DNA of 23,461 nt from an uncultured Campylobacter sp. (GTDB lineage Bacteria; Campylobacterota; Campylobacteria; Campylobacterales; Campylobacteraceae): positions 1 through 23,461 of the forward strand of contig NZ_CALLWC010000009.1 of assembly GCF_938015785.1 (NCBI RefSeq), in the 5' to 3' direction. Position 1 is the stretch's first letter, and each line of letters opens with the position of its first letter. Position numbers and translations under genes: made by a program. Positions 8,861 through 17,519 of this stretch are shown here, in pieces. The notes below the pieces were generated by a model that did no database searches, was not told the origin of the DNA, and was given only the letters and a program-made list of their open reading frames with translations.

Positions 8861-10188
8861 CCCCGCAAGAATTAAAACAAGAAATTTTAGAAAAGACAAA
8901 AGAGTATTATAAACTGGTTCATGAGCCGGCGCAGAGAGCTAAATTTGAACCCGGCAAAAGCCGTGTGAATTACGCAGGTAGAGTCTTTGATGAGCATGAA
9001 ATGGTAAATTTAGTAGATAGCTCGCTTGATTTTTGGCTTACATACGGCACATATTCTAAAAAATTTGAAAAGGAATTTGCCAAAATGCTTGGCGTAAAAT
9101 GGGCGTTTTTGGTAAATAGCGGAAGCAGTGCAAATCTACTTGCATTTTTTGCACTTACCTCGCCACTTCTAAAAGAGCGCCGCATAAAAAAGGGAGATGA
9201 AGTTATAACCGTAGCGGCGGGCTTTCCTACGACAGTTGCGCCTATCGTGCAATACGGTGCCGTTCCAGTTTTTGTCGATATGGAGCTTGAGTATTTTAAC
9301 ATAGACCATACGAAGCTTGAGCTTGCGCTTAGCCCAAAAACGAAAGCCGTCATGGTAGCTCACACCCTGGGAAATCCTTTTAATATAAAAGCCGTGAAGG
9401 AATTTTGCGATAAACACGATTTGTGGCTTATCGAGGATAACTGCGACGCGCTGGGTTCTCTGTATGACGGTAAGCCGACCGGCACATGGGGAGATATAGG
9501 CACAAGTAGCTTCTATCCACCCCATCATATGACTATGGGCGAGGGCGGCGCTACATACACAAACAATCTGCTGCTTAAAAAAATTATGCTAAGTATGCGT
9601 GATTGGGGACGCGATTGCTGGTGTGAGAGCGGCGTAGATAATACCTGCGGGAGGCGCTTTTCGCAGAAATTTGGCGAACTGCCGCTTGGATATGATCATA
9701 AATACGTTTATTCGCACTTCGGATTTAATTTAAAAGCCTCCGATATGCAAGCTGCCGTGGGATGCGCTCAGATAGATAAATTTCCTAGTTTCGTGCAGCG
9801 TCGCAGGCAAAATTTTAAAAAGCTTTATGATGGCTTAAAAGATATAAAGGAGCTTATCTTAGTTAAAGCTCAGCCGCATTCCGAGCCTAGCTGGTTTGGC
9901 TTTATGATGACGGTTGCAGACGGGGCAAAATTTAGTAGAAACGAACTGAGCGAGCATCTAGAGAAGGCGGGCGTGCAAACAAGAAATTTATTTGCGGGCA
10001 ATATGATCAAGCATCCGCTATTTGCAGACCTTAAACGCGGGATAGATTATAAAATTTCAAGCGAGCTAAAAAATACCGATAAGATAATGAACGATAGTTT
10101 CTGGGTAGGCGTATATCCTGGTATGAGTGATGAAAAGATAGGGTATATTATAAAAACTGTTAGAGGATTTGTATCTACTAAAAGCTAA
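8857..10188 (+). CDS. rfbH: CDP-4-keto-6-deoxyglucose 3-dehydrase (E1)
   Basis: PLP- and [2Fe-2S]-dependent enzyme removing the C-3 hydroxyl of CDP-4-keto-6-deoxyglucose, the step that commits the pathway to 3,6-dideoxy sugars. The 443-residue protein has the aminotransferase fold. At the position of the usual PLP lysine it has SSFYPPHHMTMGEGG, so H223/H224 replace lysine as in known E1 enzymes. The iron-sulfur spacing C-X57-C-X1-C-X7-C is exactly kept: C196, C254, C256 and C264. Both special features point to an active 3-dehydrase rather than an ordinary aminotransferase. E1 needs a reductase partner (E3, DdhD/AscD type), which is not in this window. The gene is separated from rfbG by four genes and followed by the only sizeable intergenic gap. 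Confidence 0.96.
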   Translation: MTPQELKQEILEKTKEYYKLVHEPAQRAKFEPGKSRVNYAGRVFDEHEMVNLVDSSLDFWLTYGTYSKKFEKEFAKMLGVKWAFLVNSGSSANLLAFFALTSPLLKERRIKKGDEVITVAAGFPTTVAPIVQYGAVPVFVDMELEYFNIDHTKLELALSPKTKAVMVAHTLGNPFNIKAVKEFCDKHDLWLIEDNCDALGSLYDGKPTGTWGDIGTSSFYPPHHMTMGEGGATYTNNLLLKKIMLSMRDWGRDCWCESGVDNTCGRRFSQKFGELPLGYDHKYVYSHFGFNLKASDMQAAVGCAQIDKFPSFVQRRRQNFKKLYDGLKDIKELILVKAQPHSEPSWFGFMMTVADGAKFSRNELSEHLEKAGVQTRNLFAGNMIKHPLFADLKRGIDYKISSELKNTDKIMNDSFWVGVYPGMSDEKIGYIIKTVRGFVSTKS

Positions 10189-10326
10189 AATATAAATCAG
10201 ATCAAAATTTTAAAGCTATATGCAATGTAAATGGCGTCATTTTATTTGGTTAAGCGCTGATATAGCAAAATTTAATTAAAATTACGGCGATAAATTTGGT
10301 TAAAAAACGGATATTTAGGGGAATTT
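10189..10326 (+). promoter_or_regulatory. Intergenic gap with possible promoter before wecB
   Basis: This 138-base AT-rich stretch is the only intergenic gap longer than about 20 bases, so a new transcript may start here. A TAAAAT at 10277-10282 could be a -10 element, and AGGGGAA at 10317-10323 is a good ribosome site for wecB. An imperfect inverted repeat pairs 10205-10221 with 10260-10273 (AAATTTT and GCTATAT arms with a three-base bulge and a 38-base loop). The arms are common words in this genome style, so its meaning is doubtful. I see no clear rho-independent terminator and no coding sequence. Confidence 0.35.
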
Positions 10327-11463
10327 ATGACTAAAAGAAAAATTTTGATAGTATTTGGAACGCGCCCGGAGGCCATTAAGATGGCTCTGTTGATAAAGGA
10401 ATTTCAAAAACACGCGGAATTTGAAATGAAGGTTTGCGTCACGGCGCAGCACAGACAGATGCTCGATCAGGTGCTTGAATTTTTTGAGATCAAGCCGGAT
10501 TTTGATCTAAATTTAATGAAGCAAGGGCAGGATCTGTACGATATTACGTCTGGTGTTTTGCTTGGTATGCGCGATGTATTTGGCGAATATACCCCAGACA
10601 TCGTGTTTGTGCATGGAGATACTACTACTACTTATGCCGTTTCTTTAGCGGCATATTATCAAAAGATCGACGTTGCTCACGTAGAAGCTGGACTTAGGAC
10701 GCATAATATCTATTCACCGTTTCCTGAAGAGATAAATAGGCAGATGACGGGGCTCATAGCTAAATATCACTTCGCACCGACCACCGATGCAAGAGACAAT
10801 CTCTTAAAAGAAGGCAAAGATCCAAAAAATATAGTCGTTAGCGGCAACACCGTTATAGACGCGCTTTTGTGGACGATAGACAAAATCGAAAACAACGAGC
10901 TGCTAAAAAATAAAATTTTATCCTTTATAAATTCCAAATATAAGCTTAGTGATAGAAAATTTATTCTCGTTACAGGACACAGACGAGAGAATTTCGGAGA
11001 AGGCTTTGTTAATATTTGTGAGGCTTTACGTGAAATAGCGCTAAAAAACGAAAATATCGACATCGTTTACCCCGTGCATTTAAATCCAAATGTAAGAAAG
11101 CCTGTAGGAGAAATTTTATCGGGCATTTCGAATATATTTTTAATTGATCCACTAGAGTATGATAGTTTCGTCTATCTTATGAGCAAGTCATATATGATAG
11201 TAACAGATAGCGGCGGCATCCAAGAGGAGGCGCCGAGCCTGTGCAAGCCCGTTTTAGTTATCAGAAAAACTACCGAAAGACCTGAAGGGATGAGAGCAGG
11301 ATGTGTAAAGCTTATCGGCACCAAGCGCGAAAATATCATAAAAGAGGTGCAAAAGTTATTAAATTTAAAAGATGAATATGATAAAATGAGTAAAAGTGTA
11401 AGCCCGTATGGCGACGGTAAAACTTGCAAAAAAATACTGGAATTTTTAAAAGGAATATTATGA
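10327..11463 (+). CDS. wecB: UDP-N-acetylglucosamine 2-epimerase (non-hydrolysing)
   Basis: Interconverts UDP-GlcNAc and UDP-ManNAc. The 378-residue length and all key blocks fit the non-hydrolysing WecB/MnaA group: FGTRPEAIKMALLI at the N-terminus, HGDTTTTYAVSLAAYY near residue 97, EAGLRT and PFPEEINRQMTG near 120-140, GHRRENFGEGF near 215, and TDSGGIQEEAPSL near 293 for UDP binding. AGGGGAA just upstream supports ATG 10327. It overlaps wecC by ATGA, giving the standard two-gene unit that supplies UDP-ManNAcA. Hydrolysing NeuC-type epimerases differ in these blocks and occur with sialic-acid genes, which are absent here. Confidence 0.96.
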   Translation: MTKRKILIVFGTRPEAIKMALLIKEFQKHAEFEMKVCVTAQHRQMLDQVLEFFEIKPDFDLNLMKQGQDLYDITSGVLLGMRDVFGEYTPDIVFVHGDTTTTYAVSLAAYYQKIDVAHVEAGLRTHNIYSPFPEEINRQMTGLIAKYHFAPTTDARDNLLKEGKDPKNIVVSGNTVIDALLWTIDKIENNELLKNKILSFINSKYKLSDRKFILVTGHRRENFGEGFVNICEALREIALKNENIDIVYPVHLNPNVRKPVGEILSGISNIFLIDPLEYDSFVYLMSKSYMIVTDSGGIQEEAPSLCKPVLVIRKTTERPEGMRAGCVKLIGTKRENIIKEVQKLLNLKDEYDKMSKSVSPYGDGKTCKKILEFLKGIL

Positions 11464-12650
11464 AAAAAGTTTGCATCTTAGGTCTTGGGTATATAGGGCT
11501 ACCGACAGCAGCACTTTTGGCAAATAGGGGCTATAAAATCCATGGCGTTGATGTGGTGCAGAACGTCGTAGATACGATAAATGAGGGTAAAATTCATATC
11601 GTAGAGCAAGGGCTCGGGGAGCTTGTAAAAAAATCAGTAGAAAGCGGAAATTTAAAATCAGACGTTAAGCCTGATTTCGCAGACGTTTTTATCATAGCTG
11701 TTCCGACGCCGTTTCGAGATGGATACGTGCCAAATATCGACTACGTCATAAGTGCGGCAAAATCTATAATACCATATGTAAAAGACGATAATATGGTCGT
11801 TTTAGAATCCACTTCGCCGGTAGGTACTACCGAAAAGATAGGTGAAATTTTAAAAAATGGCGGTGTTGATATTTCTAAAATTTATATCGCTCACTGCCCG
11901 GAGAGGGTTTTGCCGGGTAAAATTTTAAAAGAGCTTACGCAAAACGATAGAATCGTGGGTGGAACTACAGAAATTGCTACTAAAAAGATAGCGGAATTTT
12001 ACGCAGAATTCGTAGAAGGCGAAGTTTTACAGACTGACTCAAAAACTGCAGAGATGTCAAAGCTTACAGAGAACTCTTTCCGCGACGTAAACATAGCCTT
12101 TGCAAACGAGCTTAGCATTTTGTGCGATAAATTCGGCATTAACGTCTGGGAGCTAATTTCGTTAGCAAATCGCCATCCGCGAGTTAATATTTTAAACCCG
12201 GGCTGCGGCGTAGGCGGGCACTGCATAGCAGTCGATCCGTGGTTTATCGTCCATGCGGGAGGCTACGAAGCGAGGCTGATCAAATCTGCAAGAGAGGTCA
12301 ATGATCACAAAGCCGAGTGGTGTATTGAAAAAATTAAAAACGCCGCTTTGAAATTTGAGCTGCAAAACGGCAGAAAGCCCAAAGTCGCGTGCATGGGGCT
12401 TGCTTTTAAGCCGGACATCGACGATTTGCGGGAGTCGCCTGCGCTAAATATAACCAAATGCTTGATCGCAGACGGCGTCGATGTGATCGCCGTAGAGCCC
12501 AACATCAAGGCTCACAAAGATTTTGAGATAGCGGATTATAAAAAGGCTATCGAAATTTCAGACATTATCGTATTCTTGGTCGGACATAAGGAATTTAAAG
12601 GGCTAAAAATAGAAAAAGAAGTTTTGGATTTTTGCGGAATTTGTAAATGA
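11460..12650 (+). CDS. wecC: UDP-N-acetyl-D-mannosamine dehydrogenase
   Basis: Oxidises UDP-ManNAc to UDP-ManNAcA with two NAD+. This 396-residue UDP-sugar 6-dehydrogenase has an N-terminal Rossmann motif (LGLGYIGLPTAALLANRGY), ESTSPVGTTEKI near residue 117, the HCPERVLPGKIL substrate block near 147, KLTENSFRDVNIAFANEL near 200, and the catalytic cysteine in PGCGVGGHC near 250. LAFKPDIDDLRESPA near 320 is typical of the C-terminal UDP-binding domain. ATG 11460 overlaps the wecB stop by ATGA and has AAAGGAA nine bases earlier, so it is preferred to the in-frame ATG at 11424 inside wecB. The specificity assignment rests on pairing with wecB; a dehydrogenase for another UDP-HexNAc remains possible. 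Confidence 0.93.
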   Translation: MKKVCILGLGYIGLPTAALLANRGYKIHGVDVVQNVVDTINEGKIHIVEQGLGELVKKSVESGNLKSDVKPDFADVFIIAVPTPFRDGYVPNIDYVISAAKSIIPYVKDDNMVVLESTSPVGTTEKIGEILKNGGVDISKIYIAHCPERVLPGKILKELTQNDRIVGGTTEIATKKIAEFYAEFVEGEVLQTDSKTAEMSKLTENSFRDVNIAFANELSILCDKFGINVWELISLANRHPRVNILNPGCGVGGHCIAVDPWFIVHAGGYEARLIKSAREVNDHKAEWCIEKIKNAALKFELQNGRKPKVACMGLAFKPDIDDLRESPALNITKCLIADGVDVIAVEPNIKAHKDFEIADYKKAIEISDIIVFLVGHKEFKGLKIEKEVLDFCGICK

Positions 12651-13742
12651 GTTTTCAAAAAGTAATATATAGAGATAACCATCTGAATTTTTTTAGATTA
12701 CTTTTTGCTTTACAAGTGGTATATATGCACTCAACCGAGTGGCTAATACCGCTCTTGTGGGGGGGGGAACGTGGATAAATTTCTTAGGCTATTTCCCGGC
12801 GTCCCATTATTTTTTCTGGTTTCGGGATTTTTAATTACCGATAGTTATTTAAATAGTGGGAATTTAAAAGAGTATTTTATAAAAAGAGCGCTTAGGATAT
12901 ACCCAGCTCTATTCGTAAATATTTTAGTACTTGAGCTAGCTATGTACGTGGGCAAAAATTTTAATGATATCTCAGTATTAAAATACGTGGAATACTTCGT
13001 ACTCTATGTAATTACTGCCGCTTCAGGTATAGCGGGCTTTATAATCGGTATAAAAAACGACGCTTTATATAATTACGACGGCTTTTTTAGCTCCTATCCA
13101 AGCGGCGTTTTATGGACGCTTAGCGTCGAGTTATCGTTTTATATTCTCCTTCCGTTTATTTTGTGTATTAAAAAAGCAATCATAAGAAATTTATTGTTGG
13201 TTTTCCTATTTTTTACATCAATGATAATTCCTGCGATCGCCGATGAAAATTTTTACTCTGCTTCAAATTTAAATAAGCTTCTCGAGCTTATATGCTTGCC
13301 GTTTTTGTGGATATTTATCATCGGTATGGTTATGCGGCTTTATTGGCTGGATATAAAAAAATATCTCGTAGATTATGGCTTATTTTATATTGCGTTCTAT
13401 TTAATATTTTGTTTTGTGGCTATAGAGTTTGGAAACGGGCTTGGAGATTATAAAAGGGGCTTAGAAATTTCTACCGTATTTCAAATTTTCCTTTTAGCGC
13501 TAGCCATGTTTAGTATGGCTTTTTCTTATACAAATTTAAAGATGGCCAGAAGCACCGATCTCTCTTATAGTACATATCTTTATCATATGCTAATAGTTCA
13601 AATTTTAATTAGTCTGGGCTTTGGCGGCTCTTTATGGCTATATCTCATGGTGGTAGCCGCGACACTCGCGATAGCTTGCATTTCTTGGAATTTTATAGAA
13701 AAGCCGGCACTAAAATTAAAACAAATAAAGGTTATAAAATGA
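12647..13742 (+). CDS. Acyltransferase 3 (OafA-type), phase-variable, OFF in this sequence
   Basis: An integral-membrane O-acyltransferase, probably O-acetylating a polysaccharide sugar from cytoplasmic acetyl donor. The reading frame opens at ATG 12647 (overlapping the wecC stop) with RDNHLNFFRLLFALQVVYMHS, the acyltransferase-3 start containing the conserved histidine. It runs into nine consecutive G residues (12759-12767) and terminates at TAA 12776-12778 after 43 residues. The rest of the family sequence (GVPLFFLVSGFLITDS, IKRALRIYPALFVN, LWTLSVELSFYILLP, IEKPALKLK tail) continues in another frame to 13742. Eight G residues, or eleven, would join the two parts into a 364-residue protein with WGGNVDKFLRLFPG at the joint. 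Slipped-strand switching at such G tracts is well known in Campylobacter. The last four bases overlap the next gene. Confidence 0.92.
12759..12767 (+). repeat. Poly-G contingency tract (G9)
   Basis: Nine uninterrupted G bases lie inside the acyltransferase coding sequence, about 113 bases after its ATG, in otherwise AT-rich DNA. The tract is exactly where the reading frame breaks. G9 gives a premature TAA nine bases later; G8 or G11 restores the full frame. Length and position match known Campylobacter phase-variable tracts. Confidence 0.93.
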
Positions 13743-15868
13743 TACAAGCAATAGTTAAAAAAGGTAAAGTTTTAGCAGAACAGATCCCCGCTCCAAGCGT
13801 TTCAAAGGGATGCGTTCTTATCAAAGTAGTGAATAGCTGCATATCGGCGGGCACCGAGATAAGCGGCGTATCAAATAGCGGCAAAAGCCTGATCAGAAGG
13901 GCTTTAGAGCAGCCTGAGAACGTAAAAAAAGTCATCAATATGGTGAAATCCGACGGCATAGCCAGCGCCTATGCGAAGGTAAAAGGCAAGCTTGATAGCG
14001 GAAATCCGACCGGCTATTCGCTTAGCGGCGTCGTCATAGCGGTCGGAGAGGGCGTTTCAAATTTTGAGATCGGAGAGCGCGTCGCCGCAGCCGGTGCAGG
14101 ACTTGCAAACCACGCAGAATACGTAGACGTACCTAAAAATTTAGTTATGAAAATGCCGCAGGATATGGACTTTGAACGGGCTTGCACCGTAACGCTCGGC
14201 GGCATAGCGATGCAGGGCGTTAGGCGGATCGATCTAAGGTTGGGCGAGACCTGCGTAGTTGTGGGAGCTGGGATTTTGGGGCTTCTTGCGGTGCAGATGC
14301 TTAAAATTTCAGGAGTGAGGGTCGCTGTCAGCGATTTTGACGATAGGCGCTTGCAGATAGCAAAGGAATACGGCGCCGAGCTTGTTATAAACCCGTCAAA
14401 AGACGATTTGCTAGATGTCGTTGCGTCTTGGAGCGGTGGATATGGCGCCGATGGAGTACTATTTACCGCCGCTACGAGCAGTAGCGAGCCGCTGTCGCAA
14501 AGCTTTCAGATGTGCAAGAAAAAGGGCAGAGTGGTGCTTGTAGGCGTTGCCGGCATGCAGATCAATAGAGAGGATATGTATAAAAAGGAGCTTGATTTTC
14601 TCATCTCCACATCCTATGGCCCCGGTCGCTACGATAAGAGCTACGAAGAGCAGGGGCTTGATTATCCGTTTAGCTACGTAAGATGGACCGAAAATCGAAA
14701 CATGAGCGAGTATCTAAGGCTGGTAAATGAAAATTTGATAAAGTTGGATAAGCTCATAGACGCAAAATACCCTATCGAGCAGGTAACAGAGGCGTTTGAG
14801 TCGCTACAGACTTCGCAGAATAAGCCGCTTATGGTTTTGCTCGACTACGGCGAGGCAAATTTAGCCGAGCTTGATAGCTATCTAAATCACGATAAAAAAA
14901 TCATCATAAGCTCCGCGCCAGTAAACAGGGACGTGATAAACGTCGCGTTCGTCGGAGTCGGTGGATTTGCTACCGGTATGCACCTGCCTAATATCTCAAA
15001 GCTTACGGATAAGTATAAAATTTACGCGATAATGAACCGAAGCGGGCATAAGGCAAAGGCGGTGGCGCAGCAATACGGAGCGAACTATGCTACTTCAAAT
15101 TTAGACGATATTTTAAATGACAAAAACGTTGATCTGGTGATCATCTCCACAAGGCACGATAGCCACGCAGAGCTTACTTTAAAGACGCTTGAGGCAGGCA
15201 AAAACGTATTTGTAGAAAAGCCGCTTGCGACAAACAAAGAGGAGCTTGAAAAGATAAAGAAATTTTACGAGGGGGGAGGCGATAAGCCCCTTTTATTCGT
15301 GGGATTTAACAGGCGATTTAGCGCTTACGCGCAGGAGATAAAAAAGCACACGAGCGCTAGAATAAATCCGATGATAATTAGATATAGGATGAACGCGGGC
15401 TATATACCGATGGATCACTGGGTGCACGAAAACGGCGGCAGGATGGTGGGCGAAGCGTGCCATATAATAGATCTGATGACGGCGCTAACGGGCAGCGAGA
15501 TACAGAGCGTATTTTCGCAGGCTATCACGCCGAGCAATGAAAAATATAGCGCCGAGGATAATAAATCCATCGTTTTAAAATACAAAGACGGCTCGGTGGC
15601 AAATATCGAATATTTTGCAAACGGCAGCAAGGAGCTAAGTAAGGAATTTATGGAGATCCACTTTGACGGCAAGAGCATCGTTTTAGACGATTATAAAAGC
15701 CTAAAAGGATATGGAGTGGGGCTGAAAGAAATTTCAACAAATGTAAGCCAAAAAGGGCAGCTCGAAGAGCTCGAGGTGCTATTTGGGACTCTAAAAGGAA
15801 GCAAAAAAGGCTGGCCGATAGAGCTTTGGGATATGGTGCAGACGACGGAGATTTCATTTTTGATATGA
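13739..15868 (+). CDS. Bi-domain oxidoreductase (alcohol dehydrogenase-like + Gfo/Idh/MocA)
   Basis: This 709-residue fusion joins two complete dehydrogenase units. Residues about 1-380 are a medium-chain alcohol-dehydrogenase-like domain with GAGILGLLAVQML near residue 177, followed by SDFDDRRLQIAKEYGAEL. From about residue 400, VAFVGVGGFATGMHLPNIS begins a Gfo/Idh/MocA domain with FVEKPLATN (catalytic lysine of the EKP motif) and a C-terminal substrate domain with HIIDLMTALTG. Such two-domain proteins occur in O-antigen and exopolysaccharide loci with heparinase-like genes, as here; their reaction is not settled, but redox of a nucleotide-linked or polymer-linked uronic-type sugar is reasonable. 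ATG 13739 has AAAGG seven bases upstream and overlaps the acyltransferase stop. The DNA is GC-moderate, contrasting with the AT-rich genes that follow. Confidence 0.87.
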   Translation: MIQAIVKKGKVLAEQIPAPSVSKGCVLIKVVNSCISAGTEISGVSNSGKSLIRRALEQPENVKKVINMVKSDGIASAYAKVKGKLDSGNPTGYSLSGVVIAVGEGVSNFEIGERVAAAGAGLANHAEYVDVPKNLVMKMPQDMDFERACTVTLGGIAMQGVRRIDLRLGETCVVVGAGILGLLAVQMLKISGVRVAVSDFDDRRLQIAKEYGAELVINPSKDDLLDVVASWSGGYGADGVLFTAATSSSEPLSQSFQMCKKKGRVVLVGVAGMQINREDMYKKELDFLISTSYGPGRYDKSYEEQGLDYPFSYVRWTENRNMSEYLRLVNENLIKLDKLIDAKYPIEQVTEAFESLQTSQNKPLMVLLDYGEANLAELDSYLNHDKKIIISSAPVNRDVINVAFVGVGGFATGMHLPNISKLTDKYKIYAIMNRSGHKAKAVAQQYGANYATSNLDDILNDKNVDLVIISTRHDSHAELTLKTLEAGKNVFVEKPLATNKEELEKIKKFYEGGGDKPLLFVGFNRRFSAYAQEIKKHTSARINPMIIRYRMNAGYIPMDHWVHENGGRMVGEACHIIDLMTALTGSEIQSVFSQAITPSNEKYSAEDNKSIVLKYKDGSVANIEYFANGSKELSKEFMEIHFDGKSIVLDDYKSLKGYGVGLKEISTNVSQKGQLEELEVLFGTLKGSKKGWPIELWDMVQTTEISFLI

Positions 15869-16839
15869 GTTCGTTAGTACAAGATAGGCTTAAAAAATAC
15901 GATAAAATTTTAATAATCGGACCGTATCCGCCTCCTCTTGGCGGAGTGTCGGTTTATATCTATAGACTTAGTAAGTCGCTAGATAATTCGCAAGTATTTG
16001 ATGTATCCAAAAATGGTTTTAAAAAATATATCGATTTATTTGCAGTATTGTGCAGGACAAAATTTCGAGCCGTAAATATTCACTCGTTTAGTATGACGAT
16101 AGTTTTTGTGCTTATGATTACTAGACTTTTTAAAAATTTTGATTTAATTGCTACTAGCCATAATCCAAGGTTGTTTGAGGAGAGCTCTAAATTTAAGGTA
16201 TTGATTTATAGAGTCTTTTTTCATTGCATAGATGTTTTGGTGGTAGTTAATAAACATATTTTAGATGATTACAAAAGTAGGGATTTGCATATTCCAAAAA
16301 GTATTATAATCGAGCATGCTTTTTTGCCGCCGCCGTTAGAGGAGGAAGATAAAATTTTAGCTACCTACCCCGGCGCTTTTTACGATTTTATAAAAAGCAA
16401 GACACAGATAATAACGGCAAATGCATTTCAAATATCTTTTTATAAAAATACTGATTTATACGGACTTGATATATGCATAGAACTTACGGCTAAGCTAAAA
16501 AACGTCTATCCAAATTTAGGGTTTATTTTTGCGCTAGCAAATGAAAAGGTTAATACGGAGTATATAGATAAAATGCGCTTACGAATAAAAGAGTTAAATT
16601 TAGAGGAAAATTTTTATTTTCTGACTGGGCAAAAAGAGCTTTGGCCTATATTTAAAAAAGCTAGTCTAATGATAAGACCTACGAATACCGATGGCGACGC
16701 CCTTAGTATTCGAGAGGCTTTATACTTTAAATGCCCTGCGATAGCAAGCGATGTGTGCGACAGACCGATAGGAACGATTTTGTTTAAGAATAGAAATTTA
16801 GATGATTTATGTGATAAGGTAAAGGATATTTTATGTTAG
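15865..16839 (+). CDS. Glycosyltransferase, GT4-like
   Basis: This 324-residue GT-B fold protein has the opening ILIIGPYPPPLGGVSVYIYRLS, the usual GT4 acceptor-side glycine-rich loop. A C-terminal donor site contains RPTNTDGDALSIREALYFK and then CPAIASD, matching the E-x7-E-type region of GT4 enzymes. It should transfer a sugar from a nucleotide donor to the growing lipid-linked repeat unit in the cytoplasm; donor and linkage are not readable. I placed the start at ATG 15865, overlapping the previous stop by ATGA; an upstream ATG at 15826 would add 13 residues and overlap the previous gene more. From here to about 20880 the DNA is clearly AT-rich. The next gene overlaps by seven bases. Confidence 0.85.
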   Translation: MSSLVQDRLKKYDKILIIGPYPPPLGGVSVYIYRLSKSLDNSQVFDVSKNGFKKYIDLFAVLCRTKFRAVNIHSFSMTIVFVLMITRLFKNFDLIATSHNPRLFEESSKFKVLIYRVFFHCIDVLVVVNKHILDDYKSRDLHIPKSIIIEHAFLPPPLEEEDKILATYPGAFYDFIKSKTQIITANAFQISFYKNTDLYGLDICIELTAKLKNVYPNLGFIFALANEKVNTEYIDKMRLRIKELNLEENFYFLTGQKELWPIFKKASLMIRPTNTDGDALSIREALYFKCPAIASDVCDRPIGTILFKNRNLDDLCDKVKDILC

Positions 16840-17519
16840 ATAATGTGATTTTTAGAAAAGATGAAATAATAAAAATATGTTGTGATAAAAAAGTTTTACA
16901 TCTCGGTTTCATACAACATAAGCTGTATGAGCAAAAAATCAAATCCAACGATTGGCTTCATAGTAAAATTGCAGAAGTTGCTAGCTCCTTAGTTGGTTTT
17001 GATTATTTGCAAGAAGATGTAGAAATTTTGAAAGATAAATACGGCTATATTGCATATTATGCAGATGTTACACGACTGGATAAGCTTGAATACCAAGATA
17101 AATTTGATATTGTGGTGTGCGGAGAACTGATTGAGCATATTGAAAATCCTGGTCTAATGCTGGATGGCATAAAAAGATTTATGCATAATGAATCATTATT
17201 AATTATCACTACGCCGAATCCTTGGTCTAATGAGCGTATTAAGCTAATCAAGTTTGGGAAGCTCGAAAATTTATGGTTAAATAAAGAGCATGTTTGTTGG
17301 TATAGCTTTGAGACATTAAAGCAATTATTGGACAGAAAAGGATATGTAGAGAAAAAATATGACTATTATTACTCAGAAAACAAAAATATGTTTTTTAAGA
17401 CAAAATCCTTTTTAGATTATATTAAAATTTTGAAAAGAATATTAGTATACCGGCTCACTAAAAGACAAAATTATGATGGCCTATTTTTCATTGCTAAAGC
17501 AAAGAGTAGAGATGATTAG
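16833..17519 (+). CDS. Class I SAM-dependent methyltransferase
   Basis: This 228-residue protein has a methyltransferase-11/23-like core: motif I is the degenerate KKVLHLGFIQHKLY (glycines partly missing compared with the usual DxGxG), followed by YYADVTRLD (motif II acid). Then comes FDIVVCGELIEHIENPGLML, the typical post-I segment, and LLIITTPNPW. That pattern is common in O-antigen loci for methylating sugars or glycan ends. AAAGGA at 16821-16826 is its ribosome site. It overlaps the glycosyltransferase gene by seven bases and is overlapped by the deacetylase-like gene. The atypical motif I means the SAM-binding activity deserves less certainty than the fold. Confidence 0.8.
   Translation: MLDNVIFRKDEIIKICCDKKVLHLGFIQHKLYEQKIKSNDWLHSKIAEVASSLVGFDYLQEDVEILKDKYGYIAYYADVTRLDKLEYQDKFDIVVCGELIEHIENPGLMLDGIKRFMHNESLLIITTPNPWSNERIKLIKFGKLENLWLNKEHVCWYSFETLKQLLDRKGYVEKKYDYYYSENKNMFFKTKSFLDYIKILKRILVYRLTKRQNYDGLFFIAKAKSRDD

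Noticed and set aside
8970..9353. 127-codon open frame on the minus strand
   Set aside because: It is antisense to rfbH, which has complete catalytic motifs; the antisense product is serine-rich and unlike any family.
10205..10273. Imperfect inverted repeat as a rho-independent terminator after rfbH
   Set aside because: The stem is AT-rich, bulged, with a 38-base loop and no clear T-run following; too weak to call a terminator.
10240..10302. Repeated word TTTGGTTAA in the gap before wecB
   Set aside because: Two nine-base copies in AT-rich DNA are easily due to chance, and no spacing or symmetry suggests an operator.
15271..15276. Run of six G in the bi-domain oxidoreductase gene
   Set aside because: It is shorter than typical switching tracts, encodes part of EGGGDK in an intact frame, and no frame break is associated with it.
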